From contig JBFWUF010000038.1 in NCBI GenBank assembly GCA_050247435.1, positions 1 to 64,000 on the forward strand: DNA of 64,000 nucleotides, written 5' to 3'. The first letter of the stretch is position 1; each line of letters starts with the position of its first letter. The stretch comes from JAJVID01 sp050247435. GTDB taxonomy: Bacteria; Acidobacteriota; Blastocatellia; RBC074. The translations under genes and the position numbers were made by a program. The notes under the pieces were generated by a model that was given only the letters and a program-made list of their open reading frames with translations, did not search any database and was not told the origin of the DNA. Below are positions 1 through 7,669 of the stretch, piece after piece.

Positions 1-2
1 AG

Positions 3-68
3 GAAGAGATCGTCGGCGAAAAGGAAGCATGCCAGATGTTGTCGCGGCATTACAGCAAGCCGTGGTAG
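3..68 (+). CDS. C-terminal end of a Gfo/Idh/MocA-type oxidoreductase (partial)
   Basis: Only the last 21 codons before a TAG stop are present; the gene begins before the window. The tail reads EEIVGEKEACQMLSRHYSKPW, with its LSRHYSKPW end resembling the C-termini of secreted Gfo/Idh/MocA dehydrogenases of Acidobacteriota and Planctomycetota. That family assignment rests on the tail alone and is tentative. A different Gfo/Idh gene leaves the window at its far end. Confidence 0.4.
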   Translation, partial: EEIVGEKEACQMLSRHYSKPW

Positions 69-84
69 TTGGATTGAGTTTTTT

Positions 85-192
85 TCAACAAAAAGGGACA
101 AAGGATCAAAGGGTCAAAGTTTTTGAGAGAGAGGATACGCTCCTCTCCTTCTTTTACCTTTGACCCTTTGATCCTTTGTCCCTTTGTGTTGA
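85..192. repeat. Inverted repeat between convergent genes, word-repeat arms
   Basis: Arms at 85-119 and 158-192 are 35 bp long with one mismatch, around a 38-bp loop. Each arm is itself repetitive: GGACAAAGGATCAAAGGGTCAAAG is a degenerate repeat of an AAAGGxxC word of 7-8 bp. The element fills nearly the whole gap between the stop at 68 and the stop of the convergent dioxygenase gene at 201. It could act as a bidirectional terminator, but its architecture matches many other elements in this window. Confidence 0.8.
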
Positions 193-200
193 GAAGTGTG

Positions 201-878
201 TCAGCTTTCCGGTGTGAAGCCGAGTACGATGTCGAACCGCGCGGCCAGTTCGCCGATGCGCGATTGTTTGATCGGCGTGAAATCAACCATCAAGGCGTCG
301 TAGGCTTTGGGATCGCGCAACGCTTTCAAGACACCGTCGTTCTTGTTGCCCGGATGTCCCTTGATGTAGCACTGCGTGATGAACTTCTCCTGCCCTTTCA
401 TCTTCACGGCGAAGTGAATGTGCGGCGTGCGTCCGGGATACGGAACAGGCTTGATTGTGCGGAAGAGGTACTCGCCCGTTGAGCCGGTCATGAAGCGTCC
501 GAAGCCCTGGAAGTTGGAATCCCGTTTGTCAGCGTTACCAGTGCCAGTGTGAAGGTAGGCGCCGTTGTTGTCACACTGCCAGATTTCAACGAATGCGTTG
601 CGCACCGGCTGGCCTTTGCTGTCCAGGATGCGCCCACTCAAATACGTAATCGCTCCCACAGCGGGCGTGATTGCGTCGTTGATGACCAACAGGTCGTTGT
701 CGGTGTCGAGCGGCATCTTGTTCGGGTAGAACGGCCCTTCAGTCTGCTTCGGCGTCTGGATCAGCTTCTGGGCAAAAACGCCAGGCGTGAATAGATCGGC
801 GCTTCCGATAACTCCGACAACACCGGCAGCGGCTCCGCTCAGGAAATGTCGTCGAGTCCAAAGTAGGTCGTTGTTCAT
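201..878 (-). CDS. Exported intradiol ring-cleavage dioxygenase
   Basis: A 225-residue protein of the protocatechuate 3,4-/catechol 1,2-dioxygenase fold, non-haem Fe(III) enzymes that open catechol-type rings between the two hydroxyls. The N-terminus (TRRHFLSGAAAGVVG) is a Tat-type signal. The mature part opens with TEGPFYPNKMPLDTDNDL, typical of the family. The segment PYPGRTPHIHF around residue 155 holds a tyrosine and the two histidine iron ligands. Start: ATG with AAAGGAG upstream. An exported intradiol enzyme is more likely to act on lignin- or humus-derived catechols than within a cytosolic beta-ketoadipate pathway; no pathway partner lies nearby. Substrate is unknown. Confidence 0.88.
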   Translation of the reverse strand: MNNDLLWTRRHFLSGAAAGVVGVIGSADLFTPGVFAQKLIQTPKQTEGPFYPNKMPLDTDNDLLVINDAITPAVGAITYLSGRILDSKGQPVRNAFVEIWQCDNNGAYLHTGTGNADKRDSNFQGFGRFMTGSTGEYLFRTIKPVPYPGRTPHIHFAVKMKGQEKFITQCYIKGHPGNKNDGVLKALRDPKAYDALMVDFTPIKQSRIGELAARFDIVLGFTPES

Positions 879-1001
879 GGATCAGAGTCTCCTTTGGTTG
901 AGAAGTGTACGGATACCCCCGGCGTCCGTGTCTTGCGGTTTTACCGGCGTCAGGAGAACAACAGAAAATGCGACGATGACGACTGAAAAGGAAAAAGTGA
1001 T

Positions 1002-1094
<93 letters not shown>

Positions 1095-1130
1095 AAATTA
1101 TGAAATGCGCGGATGATCAAAAGCGAGCGC

Positions 1131-1159
1131 ATCCTACCACGGTGAATTTCGGTTTTCAA
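1131..1159 (-). promoter_or_regulatory. Sigma-70-like promoter of tRNA-Ser
   Basis: On the minus strand TTGAAA (-35, at 1154-1159) is followed after 17 bp by TAGGAT (-10, at 1131-1136). The distance to the tRNA 5' end is about 40 bp, fitting a short trailered precursor. Confidence 0.6.
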
Positions 1160-1295
1160 AGGCTTGATTTGTAAGCTTGCCACGCCCGGCGCATCAAGCT
1201 AGTATGCGCCCGGTTTCGCAGTGTTTTTAACCGGGCGGCTAGCGCGCCGCCGTCACGATCAAAGCGCCTTCACACATCTTTTCGGACTATTCACG

Positions 1296-2402
1296 ATGCC
1301 ACTCACGATTATAGATCGCAGGAGCTTTCTTGGTCTGATCCCTGCCTTGACCGCGGGCGCCGCCCTCCAGACGCGCGCGTCACGGCGGCGAACCACCGTG
1401 AGCATTCAGTCCGATAAGTTTTTCATCAACGGCCGCCCGACTTACGAAAGCCGCGTCTACAAGGGAATGAAAATCGAAGGCCTGCTTATGAATTCGCGCG
1501 TGGTTCAGGGCGTCTTCGACGATCTGAATCCTGAAACCCGCTCGCGCTGGAATTATCCTGACACGGGCAAATGGGACGCCGAACGCAACACCCGCGAATT
1601 CATTGCTGCGATGCCTGAATGGAAAAAACACGGCCTGCTTGGTTTCACAATCAATTTTCAAGGCGGCAGTCCGCAAGGCTATTCGCAGGATCAGCCCTGG
1701 CACAACAGCGCGTTCGACGCTGACGGCTCGTTGCGCAAAGACTACCTTTCACGGATGGAGCACATCCTCGACAAAGCTGACGAACTGGGGATGGTCGCCA
1801 TCGTCGGGTATTTCTACTTCGGCCAGGATCAGCGGCTGCGCGACGAAGAAGCGGCCAAGCGCGCAACGCGTGACGCGACGAACTGGCTGCTCGGCAAAGG
1901 TTATCGCAACATCCTGGTCGAAATCGCCAACGAATGCGATAACCGCAAATACGACCAGCCAATCATCAAAAAAGACCGCATCCACGAATTGATCGACTTA
2001 ACGAAATCAATCACCCGGAGTGGGCGAAGGCTGTTGGTGAGCGCGAGTTTCAATGGCGGCGGCATTCCTTCCGCCAACGTCGTCGAGGCTTCCGATTTTC
2101 TGCTGCTGCACGGCAACGGGGTGAAAGACCCGGAACGCATCACGCAAATGGTTGAAGAGACGCGCCGGGTTCCCGGCTATCGCACAATGCCGATTCTGTT
2201 CAACGAAGACGATCATTTCGATTTCGACAAGCCGGAGAGCAATATGATGAAGGCGGTCGGAGCGTACTCATCTTGGGGATATTTCGACCCGGGTGAGAGC
2301 AATTATCGTGACGGCTACCAATGCCCGCCGGTCAACTGGGGCATCAACACGGAACGCAAGAAAGCCTTTTTTACTTTGGTCAAAGAGGTGACCGGGGCGT
2401 GA
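1296..2402 (+). CDS. Exported glycoside hydrolase-like TIM-barrel protein
   Basis: A 368-residue protein when started at ATG 1296, chosen over an upstream start because it begins the Tat-like signal (DRRSFLGLIPALTAGAAL). Later segments look like a clan-A (GH5-like) barrel: a strand ending in LLVEIANECDN, whose Asn-Glu resembles the acid/base position, and a late strand MPILFNEDDH with a possible nucleophile glutamate. No GH family could be assigned with certainty. It overlaps the next gene by 4 nt (GTGA), so the glycosidase-like protein and the dehydrogenase that follows are probably translated together, suggesting processing of a specific sugar. Confidence 0.6.
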   Translation: MPLTIIDRRSFLGLIPALTAGAALQTRASRRRTTVSIQSDKFFINGRPTYESRVYKGMKIEGLLMNSRVVQGVFDDLNPETRSRWNYPDTGKWDAERNTREFIAAMPEWKKHGLLGFTINFQGGSPQGYSQDQPWHNSAFDADGSLRKDYLSRMEHILDKADELGMVAIVGYFYFGQDQRLRDEEAAKRATRDATNWLLGKGYRNILVEIANECDNRKYDQPIIKKDRIHELIDLTKSITRSGRRLLVSASFNGGGIPSANVVEASDFLLLHGNGVKDPERITQMVEETRRVPGYRTMPILFNEDDHFDFDKPESNMMKAVGAYSSWGYFDPGESNYRDGYQCPPVNWGINTERKKAFFTLVKEVTGA

Positions 2403-3427
2403 GCAGCAAGCCGCTGAAAGGCGTGATGATCGGCGCGGGATATTTCGCGCAGTTTCAGGCCGAAGCCTGGCGGCGAGTCGAAGGCGCGCGGATCGTCGCA
2501 GTGGCCGACGAGGCGCCGGGACGCGCCGAGGAATTCGCCAAACGTTGGGGGATTGCGAGCGATTACTCCGACATCACCAAGATGCTCGAACGCGAGCGGC
2601 CCGATTTCGTTGACATCGTCACGCGCTCCGATTCGCATCTGGAGCTTGTCAGATTGGCGGCGCGTCACGGCGCGCACGTCATCTGCCAAAAACCGATGGC
2701 GCCGAGTTGGGAAGAATGCCTGGCGATGGTCAATGCCTGCGCCGAGGCGAACGTCCGCCTGTTGATTCACGAAAACTGGCGCTGGCAACCGTGGTTTCGT
2801 GAAATCAAACGCCTGTTGGACCAAGGCGCGGCCGGAAAACCTTTTTACGCCAGCTTCGTGATGCGCAACTCCGATGGGCGCGGAGTCGAGCCATACCAAA
2901 GGCAACCGTACTTCCGCGAATTGGAGCAGTTGATGGTTTACGAAATGGCTGTGCATTTTCTCGACACGTTTCGTTTCCTGTTGGGTGAAATCAAGAGCGT
3001 CTTCTGCCAGACGGCGCGCGTCAATCCGGTGATCAAAGGCGACGATTTCACGCTGATCCAACTCGCTTTTGAAAACGGCGCGAGCGGCTTGATTGACGCC
3101 AACCGCATCAGCGGCCCCGCGCGGCGCGAACCGATTTCGGAAGAGTTGATTGTTGAAGGCGACTGCGGCAAAGTCCGCCTGACGCGCGACTGCCGCATCT
3201 GGATTGACGAATACGGCGAGACGGAAAAGCCGCACGACTACGAAGTTCCGACTGAAGGCTATCGAGCCGATAGTGTCCACGCGACCCAACGGCATTTCAT
3301 CTCGTGTTTGCGAACCGGCGAGCGCTGCGAAAGCGAAGGCGAGGATTATCTGAAGACTGTAGCCGCCGTTTTCGCGTGCTACGAGTCGGCGGAGACGGGG
3401 CAATCGGTTCAACTCTCTCTGAAATAA
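2399..3427 (+). CDS. Gfo/Idh/MocA family oxidoreductase
   Basis: A 342-residue NAD(P)-dependent sugar or inositol dehydrogenase-like protein. The start is taken as GTG 2399, overlapping the previous stop by four bases; it places the Rossmann motif VMIGAGYFAQ at residue ~10. The family lysine motif appears as CQKPMAPS (usual EKP replaced by QKP) near residue 100. The C-terminal half has the usual alpha/beta substrate domain. Neighbours (glycosidase-like, sugar isomerase, aldo/keto reductase) point to oxidation and isomerisation of an unusual sugar. Unlike its neighbours it has no export signal. Confidence 0.85.
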   Translation: MSSKPLKGVMIGAGYFAQFQAEAWRRVEGARIVAVADEAPGRAEEFAKRWGIASDYSDITKMLERERPDFVDIVTRSDSHLELVRLAARHGAHVICQKPMAPSWEECLAMVNACAEANVRLLIHENWRWQPWFREIKRLLDQGAAGKPFYASFVMRNSDGRGVEPYQRQPYFRELEQLMVYEMAVHFLDTFRFLLGEIKSVFCQTARVNPVIKGDDFTLIQLAFENGASGLIDANRISGPARREPISEELIVEGDCGKVRLTRDCRIWIDEYGETEKPHDYEVPTEGYRADSVHATQRHFISCLRTGERCESEGEDYLKTVAAVFACYESAETGQSVQLSLK

Positions 3428-3435
3428 TGCAAGCG

Positions 3436-3530
3436 ATCCCTGGGTGCGCATCGCTTCCAGCGTGCCCGGCTTCGATCAACGCATCTGTCGGCTAAACCAG
3501 GCACGCTGGAAGCGATGCGCACCCAGGGAT
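3436..3530. repeat. Inverted repeat, 31-bp perfect GC-rich arms
   Basis: Arms at 3436-3466 and 3500-3530 are perfectly complementary around a 33-bp loop; the arm contains TGGGTGCGCATCGCTTCC. It starts 9 bp after the stop of the oxidoreductase and ends 22 bp before the next ATG, so it occupies most of the gap between two co-directional genes. There is no T-run, so it is not a classical terminator. Confidence 0.85.
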
Positions 3531-3552
3531 TTTCTCAAGGAGCAACCAACCA

Positions 3553-4479
3553 ATGATCACACGCCGAACATTCATTCATTCACTGGCCGCTTCAATCGCC
3601 GCGCCTGCGATCATCAAAGCCAACAAACAGGCGAAGCGGCTGCCCATCGCCTTCTCCACGCTCGGCTGTCCGAAATGGGAGTGGAAGACGATTCTCGATC
3701 AGGCCGCTCAGAATGGGTACGCCGCAATCGAGATGCGCGGTTTGATGGGCGAGATGGATTTGGCCAAATCGCCGCAATTCACAGGCGCGAAGCTGAAAGA
3801 AAGCTTGAAGGATTTGGACGCGCTGGGGCTGAAGATTTCCGACCTCGGCGCTTCGACGAACATGCACGAACCTGACGCCGCGAGACGCGCGCGGCAGATG
3901 GACGAGGCGAAACGCTTCATCGAATTGGCGCATCAACTCCGCTCGCCCTACGTCCGCGTCTTCCCGAACCAATTGGTCAAAGGCGAAGAGCGCAAGGCGA
4001 CAATTGATCGCATCGTCGCGGGGTTGCGCGAACTCGGCGATCACGCGAAAGGGTCCGCGGTGACGGTCATCGTCGAATCGCACGGCGAATTCGTGACGGC
4101 GCCGCTGCTGCTGGAAATCATCAAGGGCGCGAATCATCCAAATGTGGCTTTCCTGTGGGACGCGCATCACACCTGCGTCGCGGGCGAAAAACCCGCCGAG
4201 ACTTTCAAACAACTTGGCCGCTACGTGCGCCACACGCATTTGAAAGATTCGCGCGCGCCGAAAGGCGACGAGAAAGGCCGCCAGTATGTTTTAACCGGGA
4301 GCGGCGAGGTCCCAATCAAAGAAACGGTGAAGGTGTTGGCCGCTGGCGGTTACAAAGGTTATTACGCCTTCGAGTGGGAGAAGAGGTGGCACCCGGAGAT
4401 CGAAGACCCTGAAATCGCGATCCCGCATTACGCGAAAGTGATGAGTGGGTATCTGGCCGAAGCGGGCATCAAGGCCTGA
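3553..4479 (+). CDS. Exported sugar phosphate isomerase/epimerase-like protein (xylose isomerase-like TIM barrel)
   Basis: A 308-residue protein with a Tat-type N-terminus (TRRTFIHSLAASIAAPAI) followed by an AP-endonuclease-2/xylose-isomerase TIM barrel. Metal-ligand-like segments are visible: IEMRG near residue 60, VIVESHGEF near 178, LWDAHHT near 205, HTHLKD near 225 and FEWEKRWHPEIEDP near the end. Such proteins isomerise or dehydrate sugars and inositols and commonly sit with Gfo/Idh dehydrogenases, as here. An RBS-like AAGGAG precedes the ATG. Confidence 0.85.
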   Translation: MITRRTFIHSLAASIAAPAIIKANKQAKRLPIAFSTLGCPKWEWKTILDQAAQNGYAAIEMRGLMGEMDLAKSPQFTGAKLKESLKDLDALGLKISDLGASTNMHEPDAARRARQMDEAKRFIELAHQLRSPYVRVFPNQLVKGEERKATIDRIVAGLRELGDHAKGSAVTVIVESHGEFVTAPLLLEIIKGANHPNVAFLWDAHHTCVAGEKPAETFKQLGRYVRHTHLKDSRAPKGDEKGRQYVLTGSGEVPIKETVKVLAAGGYKGYYAFEWEKRWHPEIEDPEIAIPHYAKVMSGYLAEAGIKA

Positions 4480-4583
4480 TGTCCGGCAAGCTGCCAGCTT
4501 GCCGCAGAGCTTTCGCAAGCAGCCGATCAGTTCGCAAACAACCTCAAGTGGAGTCATCGGCAAGCTGGCAGCTTGCCGGACAT
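4479..4583. repeat. Inverted repeat, family 1 copy A
   Basis: Arms at 4479-4504 and 4558-4583 are perfect complements (core GTCCGGCAAGCTGCC...). The arm is itself a small palindrome (CAAGCTG C CAGCTTG), so the element can form a cruciform of hairpins. It begins on the last base of the isomerase stop codon and ends 17 bp before the next ATG. Two further copies are at 18715-18816 and 26440-26521; the arms are conserved while the 50-bp loops are not. Confidence 0.9.
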
Positions 4584-4600
4584 TCTCAAGGAGACACAGT

Positions 4601-5575
4601 ATGAGCAACGACAAGATCACACGCCGCGAATTCATCGAAAAGACCACGCTGACCGTCGCATCGGCGACCGTGCTGCCTTCGGTTCTGGAGTCGGAGGCTG
4701 AAGCGAAAACCACGCTGCCGCAACGCGTCCTGGGCCGTACTGGCGTCAAAGTGCCGGTTATCGCCTTCGGTTGCGGCAGCCGTTTTTTGATGTACGAGAA
4801 CGAAGACGAAGCGCTGCGCACGCTCAATCACGTGATTGACAGCGGCATCACCTACCTGGACACGGCGATGGATTACGGCAAGGGTTTGAGCGAGACGCGC
4901 GTCGGGATGGTGATGAAGACGCGCCGCAAGGATGTCTGGCTGGCGACCAAGGTTTCACCCGCCGCGCGCACACGCGACGCCGCCTTGCGCGCGGTTGAAC
5001 AGAGCTTGAAACGTTTGCAGACCGACCGCGTTGACCTGCTGCACCTGCACAGCCTCACCACGCCTGAGGACCTTGCAAAGATCGAAGCCAAAGACGGCGC
5101 GATCAAGGCGCTTTACGAATTGCGCGAACAGAAGGTCGCGCGTTTCATCGGGATGACCAGCCACACCGACGGCGCGGTGATGGCAAAGGCAATCGAACAC
5201 AATGATCTGGATTGTGTGCAGATGGCGATGAATCCGTCACGCGCGCTTCAGTTTGAAGAGTTGGCGCTGCCCGCCGCGAAGAAGAAAAACCTCGGCGTGA
5301 TCCTGATGAAGGTCACCGCGCAGGAGAAGTTGGTCGGCGCGGGCGCGGGCAAGGCCGGCATCGAGCCGCTTATCCGTTACGCGCTGAGCCTGCCGGTTTC
5401 CGTGGCCGTGATCGGAATGCCGAAGGTTCAGTTTATTGATCAAAACATCGCGATTGCGAAATCGTTCAAGCCGATGAACGCGGGCGAGATGGATCAACTG
5501 CGCTCGCAGGTCGCTTCGCAGCGGGCGAGCCTGGAAGATTTCTTCCTGCGGCATCGTGACGGCGAAGCGGTTTAG
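4601..5575 (+). CDS. Exported aldo/keto reductase family protein
   Basis: A 324-residue protein beginning at ATG 4601 behind AAGGAG; an upstream in-frame extension would be translated from the preceding repeat and is rejected. The N-terminus (TRREFIEKTTLTVASATVLP) is a Tat-type signal. The rest is an aldo/keto reductase barrel: LDTAMDYGKG carries the Asp and Tyr of the tetrad, WLATKVSP the Lys and LLHLHSLT the His. A periplasmic location is unusual for an NADPH enzyme but common in Acidobacteriota, presumably folding with bound cofactor before export. It closes the sugar cluster. Confidence 0.85.
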   Translation: MSNDKITRREFIEKTTLTVASATVLPSVLESEAEAKTTLPQRVLGRTGVKVPVIAFGCGSRFLMYENEDEALRTLNHVIDSGITYLDTAMDYGKGLSETRVGMVMKTRRKDVWLATKVSPAARTRDAALRAVEQSLKRLQTDRVDLLHLHSLTTPEDLAKIEAKDGAIKALYELREQKVARFIGMTSHTDGAVMAKAIEHNDLDCVQMAMNPSRALQFEELALPAAKKKNLGVILMKVTAQEKLVGAGAGKAGIEPLIRYALSLPVSVAVIGMPKVQFIDQNIAIAKSFKPMNAGEMDQLRSQVASQRASLEDFFLRHRDGEAV

Positions 5576-5624
5576 GTGCCGTCGCATTTGTTTTTCAGGT
5601 AGTGGAGCAATGAGGAGGGATGAA

Positions 5625-5725
5625 GAGGATTACGGAACAAACGGAAATGACGGAACAGACGGAAACTATCCTGGGTCTGAGTCTTTCCGTTTGTTCCGTC
5701 TTTTCCGTTTGTTCCGTAATCTCTC
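5625..5725. repeat. Inverted repeat, family 2 (ACGGAACA words)
   Basis: Arms at 5625-5665 and 5684-5725, about 41 bp with a few mismatches and an 18-bp loop. Each arm repeats the word ACGGAACA/ACGGAAA with a period of about 10 bp. It lies 50 bp after the aldo/keto reductase stop and 73 bp before the next ATG. The same word forms the outer arms of the nested element at 56146-56296. Confidence 0.85.
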
Positions 5726-5798
5726 CTGACTTCCCCACTACCGTTTTTCAATCTGACATTGCCCCGGTTATTTTCACTTCTTTACAGGAGCAAGAAGA

Positions 5799-6749
5799 AT
5801 GCAACCACAAAATGCGCCCAGCGTGCGCTGGGAATGGATCGGCGAGGCGTGGAATTTGTTCACCAGCCAATGGTCTGTCTGGGTGTTGATGATTCTGGTG
5901 ATGTATCTGGTCGTGTTCGCAGTCTATCTGCCGTTCATCGGCGTCATCGGCATGATGATGCCCACTCCCGATATGGGCGAGCCAGTTGAATTTCCGGTAG
6001 GTATAGTCGCGCTCTATCCGGTGATCTATCTGGCGCTATTCAGCGTGCTATCGTGGCTCATGGGCGGGCTGTATAACGCGGCCTTCAAGCAACTGCGCGG
6101 AGAGCCAATTTCCGTCGGCGACCTTTTTTCAGGCGGGCCGTATTTCGCGCGAATGCTGGGAGCATTAGTCCTGATTGCGATAGGCTCCGGCATCGGAAGC
6201 ATCTTCTGCATCATTCCAGGGTTGATTGTTTACGGGTTAACCTTTCTGACATTTCCCATGATCGTCGAGGGCGGCAAGGGAACGATTGACGCCATCAAGG
6301 AGAGCATCGAAATAACCAAGCGCGATTGGATCATGTTCACGCTCTTCGCGGTGGCGCTCTATTTCATCGCCTCTGCGGGCGTGCTTGCTTGCGGCGTCGG
6401 AGTGCTGGCGACGATGCCATTGCTATTTTTGGGGAACGCGCTGGCCTATCGCGATCTGGTGGGAATGCGCGGCGCGCAAAGGCAGGGACAATTTATTCCG
6501 CCTCCGCCTCCGCCCGATTACAGAAGCTACACGCCGTCGCAGATGTCCACGCCGCAGGCTCCACCGCAATTTGAGACGCCTTACAGGCCCGAACAGCCGC
6601 CACGGCCCGAACCGACTTACAGGCCCGGGCCGCCGCCACAACCGCCGCAATCCGAATCAACAACAACCACCTGCCCGCATTGCGGCGCGGCGTTGAATCG
6701 CGCGGCCAACTTCTGCAATCAATGCGGGAATCGGTTGGGCAACGCCTGA
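5799..6749 (+). CDS. Polytopic membrane protein with proline-rich linker and C-terminal zinc ribbon
   Basis: A 316-residue protein. Residues ~20-220 hold about five hydrophobic segments and resemble YciC/DUF975-like membrane proteins (LTFLTFPMIVEGGKGTIDAIKESI is characteristic). A proline-rich low-complexity linker (residues ~228-285) follows, then a zinc ribbon CPHCGAAL...CNQCG at the extreme C-terminus. The function is unknown; the ribbon is probably cytoplasmic and may bind protein or nucleic acid. It is 12 bp from the ABC ATPase gene and could share its transcript. Confidence 0.7.
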   Translation: MQPQNAPSVRWEWIGEAWNLFTSQWSVWVLMILVMYLVVFAVYLPFIGVIGMMMPTPDMGEPVEFPVGIVALYPVIYLALFSVLSWLMGGLYNAAFKQLRGEPISVGDLFSGGPYFARMLGALVLIAIGSGIGSIFCIIPGLIVYGLTFLTFPMIVEGGKGTIDAIKESIEITKRDWIMFTLFAVALYFIASAGVLACGVGVLATMPLLFLGNALAYRDLVGMRGAQRQGQFIPPPPPPDYRSYTPSQMSTPQAPPQFETPYRPEQPPRPEPTYRPGPPPQPPQSESTTTTCPHCGAALNRAANFCNQCGNRLGNA

Positions 6750-6761
6750 GCGAAATAAATT

Positions 6762-7541
6762 ATGGACGGCCATCAATCGCCGCCATTCACTGAACCAGCC
6801 ATCGAGTTCGCTAACGTCAGCTTCCGCCACACGGACGGGCCGTTAGCGCTCGATGGCTTTTCGCTTGCCATCGAACGCGGCGAGACGCTGGCGCTTGTTG
6901 GCCGCAGCGGGACGGGCAAGACAACGATTCTCAAACTGATCAATCGCTTGCTGCTGCCGCAATCGGGCGTCGTGCGCGTCGAAGGCCGTGCGACATCCGA
7001 TTGGGATCCGATCCAACTCCGCCGCCGCATCGGTTACGTCTTGCAGGAGGTCGGGCTGTTCCCGCACATGACCATCGGTCGCAACGTCGCGGTCGTGCCG
7101 CGATTGGAAGGCTGGCCGGAAGACCGCGTCAACGCGCGCATTGATGAATTGCTCAATCTGGTCGGCCTCAATCCCAAGACACATCGAGACCGTTTTCCGC
7201 GTGAACTTTCAGGCGGGCAGCGACAACGCGTCGGCGTGGCGCGCGCGCTGGCTGTTGATCCGCCGATTCTGCTGATGGACGAACCGTTCGGCGCGCTCGA
7301 CCCGTTGACGCGGGCCGAGATGCACCGCGAGTTTCACCGCATCCAGTCGCAAGTCCGCAAAACCGTCGTCTGCGTCACGCACGACATGGGCGAGGCGTTT
7401 TCGCTGGGCACGAAAGTCGGCGTGCTGGCGCAAGGCAGGCTGGTGGCTTACGCGGCGCCCGCTGAGATCATTCGATCAAACGATCCAGAAGTAAAAATCT
7501 TCCTCGACGCGTTGCCGTTAATCGAAACAAGACCTGGCTAA
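6762..7541 (+). CDS. ABC transporter ATPase, glycine betaine/choline (OpuCA/OsmV) type
   Basis: A 259-residue ATPase energising uptake of a compatible solute or quaternary amine. Walker A is GRSGTGKT (~residue 48), the Q-loop lies in YVLQEVGLFPHM, the signature is LSGGQRQRVG and Walker B is ILLMDEPFGALDP, followed by the H-loop VTHDMGEAF. It lacks the C-terminal CBS pair of OpuCA proteins, so ionic-strength sensing is not evident. The next gene encodes the fused permease/binding protein, but an inverted repeat sits between them. Confidence 0.9.
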   Translation: MDGHQSPPFTEPAIEFANVSFRHTDGPLALDGFSLAIERGETLALVGRSGTGKTTILKLINRLLLPQSGVVRVEGRATSDWDPIQLRRRIGYVLQEVGLFPHMTIGRNVAVVPRLEGWPEDRVNARIDELLNLVGLNPKTHRDRFPRELSGGQRQRVGVARALAVDPPILLMDEPFGALDPLTRAEMHREFHRIQSQVRKTVVCVTHDMGEAFSLGTKVGVLAQGRLVAYAAPAEIIRSNDPEVKIFLDALPLIETRPG

Positions 7542-7558
7542 CAGGAAAGCGGGTTTGG

Positions 7559-7660
7559 CCTGGGGGCGCACGCGGCTCGCGTGCGGGCTTACGGAGACGA
7601 CAAACTGCGATGGAAGTTGTGGATTCGTAAACCCGCACGCGAGCCGCGTGCGCCCCCAGG
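7559..7660. repeat. Inverted repeat inside the ABC transporter operon
   Basis: Perfect 29-bp GC-rich arms at 7559-7587 and 7632-7660 (CCTGGGGGCGCACGCGGC...), loop 44 bp. It starts 18 bp after the ATPase stop and its right end supplies the AGGA just upstream of the permease ATG at 7670. It separates two genes whose products must form one complex, so it cannot be a full terminator. Confidence 0.88.
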
Positions 7661-7669
7661 AAATTTCTT

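Noticed and set aside
2315..3451. Long minus-strand frame opposite the Gfo/Idh gene
   Set aside because: It mirrors the plus-strand gene, which has clear family motifs; long antisense frames are common in this GC-rich sequence.
4445..4600. Extended N-terminus for the aldo/keto reductase
   Set aside because: The extension would be translated from the family 1 repeat and would precede a Tat signal; ATG 4601 has a good ribosome site.
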